Shown here piece after piece: positions 22,503-31,440 of a stretch of 64,000 bases of DNA (position 1 is the stretch's first letter; the number at the start of each line of letters is the position of its first letter). The DNA comes from Macropodus opercularis (Eukaryota; Chordata; Actinopteri; Anabantiformes; Osphronemidae). The stretch covers positions 4,216,001 to 4,280,000 of the forward strand of contig CM061109.1 in assembly GCA_030770545.1 (NCBI GenBank), written 5' to 3'. Both the position numbers and the translations under genes were made by a program. The notes under the pieces were generated by a model. That model did not search any database. It was not told the DNA's origin and saw nothing but the letters and a program-made list of their open reading frames with translations.

Positions 22503-23295
22503 TGGTTTTGCGGACGACACAACTGTGGTAGGTCTCTCATCAGTAACAGAGATGAGACAAACTACAGGAGCGAAGTGAGCCGTCTGCCCTGAGAGTGAAC
22601 AGCACCAAGTTCCTGGGTGTTCACATCACAGAGACCCTCTCCTGGACCAACAACACCACAGCACTGGCCAAGAAAGCACAACAGCGCAAACTGAGAAGAG
22701 CTAGAGCCCCCGCCCTCATCATGTACACCTTCTACAGAGGCACCATAGAGAGCATTCTGTCCAGCTGCATCACTGTGTGGTACGGAGCCTGCAACGCCTC
22801 CTGCCGTAAGACACTACAACGCATAGTGAGAGCAGCTGAGAAGATCGTTGGAGTCTCTCTCCCCTCCCTCCAGGACATTTACAGCACCCGTCTCACCCGC
22901 AAAGGCCTCTGTATCGCAGGTGATCCCACCCACCCATCCTCTGTCCTGCTCCACGTACCCTGACCCTACGAAGTCCTCCATCCCAGGTCTAACTCTCCTC
23001 CAACCAAACACTGTGACCAGCACCAGTCACTTTAAAAAAACCTTTGGACATGTCTCTACCTCACTTAGCTACCTGTTTAGTCACTTTATGAAAAAAGCTA
23101 CTTGCACTACACCAAAACACTTGTTGTACATTTGTGTGTGCAGATTTTTATTTTTGTGTGTATATATCTGCTTTTATATATTTTTATAGTCATATATATT
23201 TTAGAAGATATGTTGTATGTATGCACCAGGGCCTGAGGGAAACGCAATTTCACTTCTCTGTATGTATGTGGTAGAATTGACAATAAACTTAAACT
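22503..23295 (+). mobile_element. LINE reverse-transcriptase 3' fragment nested in retroviral pol
   Basis: A FADDTTVVGL word marks the RT active site. It is followed by an STKFLGVHI word and an ESILSSCITVWYG word (22595-22963), all typical of jockey/CR1-superfamily fish LINEs. An internal deletion lies near 22560-22600. The 3' end has an 'aattgacaataaacttaaac' tail with short A/C/T repeats. Its insertion splits a retrovirus-like pol. It is distinct from the L2-like LINE elsewhere in this window. Confidence 0.75.
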
Positions 23296-23304
23296 TAAAA
23301 CTAA

Positions 23305-24290
23305 ACTAGAAACTAATCGATCAGTCCCACTTGTGTGGACAGAAGAAGCTAAAGGAGCATTTCAGAAAAAGAGACCTGCAGACTGCTCCAGCTTTAGCCA
23401 ATCCTGACTATACGACACCATTTCACCTTTATGTGGCTGAAAGACAAAACTGTGCTGATGCAAGACTCCCCCACAGGGAAACAGCCCATAGCCTGTTACA
23501 GCACTAAGCTTGATAACACTGAGGAGGGACTGACTCCCTGCTGCCAGAGATTGGCAGCAGCAGCAGCATTTACCCATAAGTAAGCATCAGTTCTAACAGT
23601 GGGACACCCTGTGACATTGTATGTATCTCACCAACTGCATGCTATGCTAACTAGTCCTTGATTTGTTGTTACACAGGCCAGAAGGACTGGTTATGAAGTG
23701 TTACTATCAGGACAAGAACAAACTGTGCAGCGGTGCAACACAATAAATCCCACACGACTGCACACAAGAAACACACACATTCATGCAAGTATGAGAGAAT
23801 TTGTACAACCAACCGATTCCATCAGATTCATTTTGTTTGTGGATGAGTCGTGCGTATGAAACAGGAAGGCATGCAGCATGTGGGGCATTTTATAAAGTAC
23901 AGCTTAGATCAGCCATGTTCAGCACAACTTGCTGATATTAGGGCCAAACAGCCACAATCTATCCAGACAGTGCATATGGCTATGGAGTGTGTCACATATG
24001 GATTTATCCATGCGGCTGGCTCACCTGTAGTGCATGGAGAAGCTGTGGCACAATTGATTCTCAAGTGCAGCTACCAAAAGAGTTAGAGGGAAAGATTCCT
24101 GTTTGTAGTAGTGCAGGTTTAGTAGATGGATGGAAGCTTGTCCAACAGCTGAACCAGACCACAAAGCAGCAGCTAAGTTTTTGTATGCAGTGTTTCCCAG
24201 ATTTGACAATGCCAGATACTATATCATCAGACAAGGGTCCTCACTTTCTGTCAAGTGTGATAAGAGAAATGTTTCATATCCCAGGAGCAG
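23305..24290 (+). pseudogene. Retrovirus-like pol relic, 3' part (RNase H and integrase)
   Basis: The sequence resumes with an RNase H-like start: a WTEEAKGAF-like word at about 23338-23370, then PALANPDY and PFHLYV words to about 23445. Further on, an integrase-core-like ISSDKGPHFLS word lies at about 24220-24260. Many stops and frame changes separate the pieces. The gene is dead and is described only as an old endogenous retroviral remnant. Confidence 0.6.
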
Positions 24291-24559
24291 CAGGTGATGG
24301 GCCCTCAGTCGGGGATCCTGGTCACCCTGCTCTTGACAACCTTGATGTACCTCCACGTACACCTGTCTGGGGACAAGACCTGTTGGAGGAGGAGAATGTT
24401 TCCTATCTTTTCCCTCTGTTCTGTTTGTGTTTGTTGTGCTAACCCTCTCAGGTTTAGCAAGACTCTCTCTACGTCCTTTTCTGCTCCTACGTCAGATATT
24501 CTTGAAATAAACAGTTTAAGGGAATTTCCTATTGTGCATCCTCAGTAGAAATTATTATT

Positions 24560-27335
24560 GTTACTTTTTTTATTATAGTTAATTTAAATATCATGATTCT
24601 TTACTTGTGCAGAAGACAACACCTTGTGTTGTTAAAACTACTAGCTAAGAGCAACAGACATTTCCATTTTTGTGCTTTACATGGGAAAACATCAACCAAT
24701 ACACCGTGGACACAGAACGACTTTGATTTGTTTTCACATGTATTTTTCAAAATATGTGTAACCCTATGGAAGAAATCTGGGCCATAAGTCTTCAAAAAAT
24801 TAACTCCCAAACGAAAACAAGCTATTTGAACCAAAACTATGAAAAACTGTAACCAAAGTTTCTCAATTCAAATATGAGTAAATTATTATTAAAATAAACG
24901 TTATATTTAAAATTGGATGCTATATCTTTATTGATACATAACGCCCATCACTGTAAAAACTGTAATAAAAAGGCAAATAAAACTTCTGCCTGGCCGCAGT
25001 TGTCAGTTTGCATAAAGACTGCAAAACAATTTAACTGGTATCAACTTGGCTGCTACTGAATCTACAGAACTGGCCTCTATAGGGTTCAATGTTCCTCCCT
25101 AGCGCTCAGCGCCATCTACTGGCCCATGTAGCTGATTGCTCTAACAAGCACATCATTTACAATCCTCAAAACCTTGAGGAAACACACACACACACACACA
25201 CAAAGTGTGACTTATTTTCACTTTTCTCTCCTGAATTGCACCATGAACCTCTCATAATTACTTTTACCTACTTTTATTGCATTACCTCTATTTACACATA
25301 GTTACATTTAAATGCGAGTTTCAGACAGAAAGTCAGTGTCTGGCAGAACTACAAAAAATCCCAAACATCTAAAACATGCAGAGAAACTCCACATCTGCTG
25401 TTTTTGTAGCTTTATACGTCAAAAATATATCAAAACTCTTTATGAGCATGACATTTCTTATCTAGTAAACTCCTAAATCGAAACATATCAGCTAAACACA
25501 GCTGTGAGATAAATGTGGAGCACTTTGTTTTTCTGAACTGTAGTAAAGTTAAGAGGAGAGTGAAAACAAAACTTCTACCAACCTCTAAGTATCTGCATAT
25601 GAAGCCGTATTTGTTTAGGTAATAGATCAGCTCCCACCACTGCCTGTTTTCTGCAGTGAAAGCAAGATTCAGTGGCGAACTGCTAACATCACCTGGTGGT
25701 GTTAATGTGCAAGTATCAGCTACACAACCAGCTGCTACTCTTGGACAACTTGCTGTGTTTTGGCACCTGTGGATCGGTTTAGGCTGACGCTGAAGCAATT
25801 ATTATTGGTTATTTTAACTAGCATTAAAATAAGCAGATGTTTTTAATGTTGTGGCTGTTTCTCTGATGTCATTGGTTGTCATGACATAACTAGACTAGAA
25901 CCATAAATACCACATCAGGTCTTACACAGAGTACTTATAATTAATCTAAATACCAGACAGGACATGATGCAATTAACAATTAACAGGCTTGTGCATTGGA
26001 TTCAAATGGAAAATGTTTATTTCACCTAACATTAAACCACAAGTCTTTTCAAGTCAAGTGAAATTGTTGCAGTTTGCCATGACACTGCTCATGTACTGAC
26101 ACTCGAGCATTACACAGTTTCATGGAAAATCGAAGGCACGATGAAGAATCTGAATCATGAAGGCAAACAATGCTCTGCCGTGTTTCAGGTGGAGGTGATC
26201 TGTTGTGCGGTATCACGACAGCTGGAGACGATGAACCCGACGCAGCATGTCCTGGATGGGAAGAGGTCACACAAAAAAAAACATTCACCCATCAGGGGGC
26301 AGTCTTCACTGACAGATGGTGTGATCTCAGTAGAAGTGCACAGTTTGACATGATACATGTTGCTTGCTATTACCAAACAGTGATATACATCACTGACAGG
26401 TTTATAAAGCTTCCATCAACATCTATACTTGGGTTGGCAGATTTGGCTTTTTTTCATCCATTTCTCTTTGCTCCAACTCCTGGATTCTGGGGAGAGTATT
26501 TAAAGTTTTAACTTACCCGCAGTAAAAGCTCCCTCACAGTCTTGAAATGTTTCTACGTGGGACAATGAGTCATAAGCATGAGAGAGAAGATTCCAACAGG
26601 ATGTGGGATGAGAATGAAGCTATGATTAAAAGAAGCGGAAGAACAGGGGGTTGAGCATCAGGTGGACAAATAACTACTGCAAACTGTATGTTTGTACTTA
26701 TACTTTCTGAAAGGTCTAGAAAAATTCTGTATTTACTGTCTAAATTAATCAAATCCTGCATCTCTGGTGGCGTGGTGGTGCATCAAACTATGACACAGGT
26801 AGTTTGCACATTTAGGAAGGTTCAATCTGTGGCACTTCTGTTCTCCAGCCAGCTGAGGCAATGTCTCTTGGGACTTTGTAGCTGGTTCATGGAACACAGG
26901 TGTCATTTCATGTTTCTGATTAATCAGGTTGAATTCTGGTTAGTCAGCGTCTTGCTTTGTATTCTGGTTATTAGAGACCATCTTGCTCTGTACTTAGTCA
27001 GGTAGGATTTTGTTTTATAGACTAAATGTTATTGTATTTATCCTCATAGCGAGTGACTATAGTTAGTTGTTAGTTACTAGTTGTTTGTTTATTAAAGACA
27101 ATATTCCTGTTGAATCACAACCAGCCTTCCAGTGTCTGCTTTCTTGTTTGTCACACATTCGCAGGTTTTGGAGTGTCTGTTGTCTTTTGATGTCTTTTTG
27201 GTTAAAATGCTTCTGTCCCAGCATTTTAAATATGTCAAGTTAAACTTTTTTATCTAAAAATGAATTGAATTACACTAAATTTAAAACTTATACTGCATGA
27301 AAATGATCACTGAAAAAGACAATAAAACTGAAAAG
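24560..27335. other. Long stretch without a recognised gene
   Basis: It is A/T-rich with scattered short frames on both strands (for example 25430-25798 minus and 26170-26511 plus), none with a motif I recognise. It holds a short (AC)n run near 25182-25202 and a CTCF-like site at 25109-25122. I see no homology to blocks A or B. Confidence 0.4.
25109..25122 (-). promoter_or_regulatory. CTCF-like consensus site in the spacer
   Basis: The plus strand reads GCGCCATCTACTGG, the reverse complement of a full CTCF core match (CCAGTAGATGGCGC). It lies in the unduplicated spacer between blocks A and B. It could also belong to a dispersed repeat. Confidence 0.4.
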
Positions 27336-27337
27336 CT

Positions 27338-28008
27338 GACGTGGCCTTTTCTAGGGATAACAGTAAGTATCACAGCAACAAATTGGTGTCATGGATCACA
27401 TTAAAAATACAACTTCGAATGTACAACAGATGAAGAAATGCACAATTATAATAAGAAGAACTTGATGTTTGACACTGACAGGTACTGACACCAATGATGT
27501 AAAAATGAAATCCAGGCAGGGGACCACAGTGATGGCCCTACTTCTTTACCTGATTATTAACATCCCATTGAAAGGAAGAGACATCTCAGTCTCAACTGCC
27601 ACTGCAGGAGTCTGCTTGTGTGTCACCTGGAATTGTGAGTCAAATGTCTGTCACCTGGAATTCAGTGGAAAAACAAAAACACAACAGATAGAGACCATAT
27701 CTTTACAGATTAAGAAGCTGTAAGTAAGTATCAGCATCAATAGGTGCTTAAAATGTCCTCATCTGCCTGAGCATGTTTTTCCATCCTGTCTACTGTAGTG
27801 AGTAGGTGTGGAACCTCAACTACCTACTCACTACCCTTCAGACAACTTCACCTGGATGAATGAGAATCTCCACAGACAACTACAGACATTGTTTCTACCA
27901 TAGCCCCAAGTACAAACCAGAGCACGTTGCTAACTTGTAACACATTCAGGCATAAGTTAATAAATAAAGGCAAAACAAGATATACACTTCATTTAATATA
28001 GTATTTGA
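27338..28008 (-). repeat. Inverted, truncated third copy (C) of block A sequence
   Basis: The reverse complement matches block A at about 11005-11110, 11340-11620 and 13490-13690 in order. It includes the acceptor/exon/donor of the 77-nt exon (27525-27600 here) and the stretch holding 'cttactgttatccctagaaa'. The 1.9 kb between 11620 and 13490 is absent. The part after 'ctatggtagaaac' is replaced by a dispersed repeat containing the hairpin at 27795. Divergence is clearly higher than between blocks A and B, so this copy is older. Confidence 0.8.
27795..27834. repeat. 13-bp perfect inverted repeat (hairpin)
   Basis: GTAGTGAGTAGGT at 27795-27807 is followed, after a 14-base loop, by its exact reverse complement at 27822-27834. 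It sits in a dispersed fish repeat that also contains the 'cacctggatgaatgagaatc' word and is inserted in copy C. Confidence 0.85.
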
Positions 28009-28131
28009 CAAGTAAATTTTGCTCCTAAATTGTTATTAATTATCTACTATAGTTCTGTGGAAACAGAAATTCGAAACACTAATTCGAGCATGGCCTCAGT
28101 CAGGTATCATCAATTGTGTTTATAATAATAA

Positions 28132-28735
28132 TGTTACGAGTCCCAAGTCGGGTACCAGCGCAGCAAAGATGAAGCTGGGAAACAGGTAACAATCAGGAGC
28201 AATTATGGATTGAAGCGCTCAGTTCACCTTCCCGAATAGCCTTTCTCTTTATTCATCTTTTCAACTAATAACAAAACATTTACTTCACTTAATATAATTT
28301 AACTCTATGAGCAATGTAAACCAACAAAAAATAACTTATCACAAAAAGATGTGCGTGTAGGAGCCTAAATACTATTACTATGAAAAGCAAATACATATGG
28401 TGTCCGTCTGCAGGACATAGTGTAGCAGACAGATGACACGGCGCATGCGCTACTCGACACGCCATGCGTCTCACTGCTCACGTAGCGTGTAGCGAACTTC
28501 TAAACTCTAATTAAAGTTCATTGTAAGAGTGTACGTTCCCTATAAACAATTTAATAACATTCGCCGTACAAATATAAACTCTCTCTAATGTGGTTTTCAT
28601 TAGTTTTCCACCAATTACTAACCTGGGAAACAGGTAACAATCAGGAGCAATTATGGATTGAAGCGCTCAGTTCACCTTCCCGAATAGCCTTGAGGTGGGG
28701 GCGGAGCTCCACCGCAAAAGCCTCCCTGGTGCAAC
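28132..28735 (-). repeat. 3' LTR of the gypsy element (left on the plus strand)
   Basis: The outer end reads TGTTACGAG on the plus strand and the inner end GGTGCAAC. A 69-bp direct repeat occurs inside it at 28175-28243 and 28623-28691. The LTR ends in TGTT...AACA style when compared with the other copy, although the inner last base differs here. Confidence 0.9.
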
Positions 28736-29051
28736 TGCTTCCGTCCCAAAGGTTCCTACCTGAGATTTATGTTCCCGTGTGTTCACTAAATAAATATGGG
28801 AATTGTATATCCAATTCTCCTATATTTTATAATATATATATATATCCATCTAAATAAATTATACACAAATAAATCCACGTTTCACTTGTGGTGTATCACA
28901 TACTCCCCAACAAACAAAAGTGGCTCCTGACACTTATACTTAGGTGTTACCGAATACAACCATCTATATCTCAGAGAACTGCCAAGCACTTACGGAACAA
29001 ACAAATTAACAGTTTGAGTCTTGAGTCACCTAAGATATATGTCCCCGCTAT
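28736..29051 (-). other. gypsy 3' untranslated region and weak polypurine tract
   Basis: Between the integrase stop and the 3' LTR lie about 315 bp without a frame. On the minus strand the bases just before the LTR read TTTGGGACGGAAGCA, a modest polypurine tract suitable for plus-strand priming. No env gene is present. Confidence 0.5.
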
Positions 29052-30866
29052 TCAATAATAGCAGACTGGAGACATGACTGGCAAATATACAGGTGAGATG
29101 GTTGGTGTAGGATGGAAGAAGGGGGTGTAAGACACTGGACACTGGTGCGTGCACACTGTGGGCAGAGTACAAATGGAGTTAACCATCAGCCGTGGCTCAT
29201 ATGTGGGCTGCCCCAGGGATGCATAGGTGAGCATCTGGCCAGGTCGTCTCTCTCTGGGTGATCTCCTCAGTGGAGGCTGCATCTCAGGCTCAGGTTCCAG
29301 GGGGTCTTGCTGGGGATTTCCAGGTTGCGTTGGTCCCTGCTCTCCATAAACTCGAGGTACATCAGTCTGTGTCACGTCCTCTCCTTGTCCTCCTTGTTCC
29401 TCCTCGCCTGCATTCTCCGTTTGGATTACAGGTCCCATTGTTGTCTGCTCTCCTTGGCACATTTCATCTTCTCCCAGGTCATGCTGTGGGTCACGGGTAC
29501 CATTTTGGTGAGGTCTATTGCATCCACTTCTTGACACGTCACTCGGCATCCTCAGCCAATATCTAGGAAAATTCTCCTCCTCCTCTGACTTACTTGTGAC
29601 CTGGTTCTGCATCTCTTCAACCTGCCTTAACGGTCTCCTCGGCATGACTGTCTTCTTTCGTATTCTGTCCGAACTGTTTGTCATTAATGGCTCAATGGGT
29701 AAATCGTTCACTTGGAGCAACAGGTTCCGGTGGAGGACACGGGTGCGACCGCCTCCTGCTTCAGGACTGACCCTGTAGACTGGGTTCTCACCAAGCTGCT
29801 CTTTGACGATGAAGATCGTCTTTTCCCAGTACGGTTTTAGTTTGCATGGACCTCCTCTTTCAGTGAGGTTACGCACAAGGACCCGATCTCCCGGCTGGAG
29901 CGTTACTCCTTTGTTATGTCTGTCATAATAGTATTTACCCTTAGCGCTGGACTGTTGGCTGTGTGTGCTTGCTAACTTGTATGCCTCTGTCATTCTCTCC
30001 CCCCATTTTTCTGCAAAGCTTCTTGGCGTTACTCTCTCCTCCTCTGTTATTAGCCCAAATAGTAGGTCCACAGGCAGATGAGGGTGACGACCATATAACA
30101 AGTAATATGGAGAAAATCCAGTGGCCTCATGCCGCGTGCAGTTATATGCATGAATAACATGTGGCAAGTGTTCCTTCCAGTTCTCTCTCTCCTTCTCTCC
30201 CAGTGTCCGAAGCATTTGCAACAGGGTTCGATTGAACCGCTCTGCCGGATTGCCCTGTGGGTGATAAGGTGACGTACGTGAGTGACTCACCCCAGACATT
30301 TGCCTAAGTGTCCTAAACAGCTCATTCTCAAACTCCCTTCCTTGATCATGATGGAGCTTGGCTGGGTATCCAAATCGGGGAATGAAATCATTGAAGAGTC
30401 GATCAGCTGCAGTCTTCCCTGCCTTATTCCGGGTGGGGTATGCTTGGGCAAACCTAGTGAAGTGATCCATCACCACCAGGATGTATTCATAACCACCACG
30501 GCTGGTCTCAAGGTGGAGGAAGTCTATGCAGACCAGTTCAAGGGGTGCGGTAGACGTCAGACTCCCCATCGGTGCTCTGTCATGTGTTGCTGTTTTTTTC
30601 TGTTTAATACAGTGACACTTCCTGGTAACATACTCCTCAATATCTTTTTTCATGAAAGGCCAGTAAGATCGTTCTCTGGCCAGGCTCAATACTCTTTCCA
30701 CACCAACATGTCCCATTTTGTCGTGCAGGTATGTGAAAGCAGTCTGTTTGTAGTTGGCAGGTGAGACTAGCTGTTTACGAGCAAGTGTTAACCGGTAAAG
30801 AAGCCCATCCTCCACATGCAGCTTGCTCCACTCTCTTGACAGCCTCCTGGCTGGTCCATCGAGCAT
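29052..30866 (-). CDS. gypsy integrase region of pol, 604 codons
   Basis: This frame holds the integrase that would insert the cDNA. A zinc-binding N-terminus has His48, His53 and a Cys84/Cys86 pair. The catalytic core carries Asp115, Asp174 and Glu209 (D,D-35-E spacing). A chromatin- or DNA-binding C-terminal module (PYWEKTIFIVK region, about 345-390) resembles the GPY/F domain. The last 200 residues are acidic/Pro-rich with a RRSPRERRPGQ word common in fish gypsy elements. The frame is open upstream to a stop at 30936-30938. It is out of frame with the RNase H piece, so it is not joined to pol in this copy. The listed start is only the first in-frame ATG; in a functional element this would be part of the Gag-Pol polyprotein. 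Confidence 0.9.
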   Translation of the reverse strand: MLDGPARRLSREWSKLHVEDGLLYRLTLARKQLVSPANYKQTAFTYLHDKMGHVGVERVLSLARERSYWPFMKKDIEEYVTRKCHCIKQKKTATHDRAPMGSLTSTAPLELVCIDFLHLETSRGGYEYILVVMDHFTRFAQAYPTRNKAGKTAADRLFNDFIPRFGYPAKLHHDQGREFENELFRTLRQMSGVSHSRTSPYHPQGNPAERFNRTLLQMLRTLGEKERENWKEHLPHVIHAYNCTRHEATGFSPYYLLYGRHPHLPVDLLFGLITEEERVTPRSFAEKWGERMTEAYKLASTHSQQSSAKGKYYYDRHNKGVTLQPGDRVLVRNLTERGGPCKLKPYWEKTIFIVKEQLGENPVYRVSPEAGGGRTRVLHRNLLLQVNDLPIEPLMTNSSDRIRKKTVMPRRPLRQVEEMQNQVTSKSEEEENFPRYWLRMPSDVSRSGCNRPHQNGTRDPQHDLGEDEMCQGEQTTMGPVIQTENAGEEEQGGQGEDVTQTDVPRVYGEQGPTQPGNPQQDPLEPEPEMQPPLRRSPRERRPGQMLTYASLGQPTYEPRLMVNSICTLPTVCTHQCPVSYTPFFHPTPTISPVYLPVMSPVCYY

Positions 30867-30975
30867 CCGACGTATGGTGTCAGTCAGTTCACTGTTCCTC
30901 TCCTTTAGCTCTAAGATTATACTAATGGCTGGATCTTAGTTGTTCGTTGTCCCTCTGCCAGTTCATCGCGGCTGA

Positions 30976-31440
30976 TCACTGGGAAAGGCTCTGTATGAGT
31001 GTTTTGCAGGGTTTTATGTCCAGAGCTGCCACCCATGCTACATCTCTGTGGTGTGCAGCTTTACTCCCTTCCCAGGTAGCATGCACCGCCTCTTCTGAGA
31101 GCCTCTCAGAGCACTGCTTCATGTAGGTTTTAATGTCAAGGGGCCAACGAGAGAGAGTGTCAGCATCAATGTTCAAGCTGCCTGGTTTGTATCTGATTTC
31201 AAAACAGAAGTCTGCCAACTGTCCCACCCAGCGGTGGCCTACTGCATTTAGTTTGGCAGTACTCATTATGTATGTCAGGGGGTTGTTATCAGTGAATACG
31301 ATGAAGTGAGGAGCATAGAAGAGGTAGTCCCTAAACTTGTCGCACACCGCCCACTTTAAAGCCAAAAACTCAAGCTTACCGCTGTGGAAGTGATAGTTTC
31401 GCTCTGCTGATGTTAGCGTGCGGGACCCATAGCCAATCAC
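30976..31440 (-). pseudogene. gypsy RNase H piece of pol, frame-shifted
   Basis: About 154 codons continue the RNase H domain begun in the RT frame. A TDNNPLTYI word and an NIDADTLSRWP word (about residues 49-57 and 95-105) are characteristic. The frame differs from the RT frame, with the break close to 31440, and it stops at a UGA at 30976-30978. It is again out of register with the integrase. These two disruptions make pol non-functional here unless they are sequencing or assembly errors. Confidence 0.85.

Noticed and set aside
28735..29052. env gene in the gypsy element
   Set aside because: Only about 315 bp without an open frame lie between the integrase and the LTR.
30282..30764. 160-codon plus-strand frame and other plus frames in 29.2-35.4 kb
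   Set aside because: They are antisense shadows of the gypsy integrase, pol and gag.
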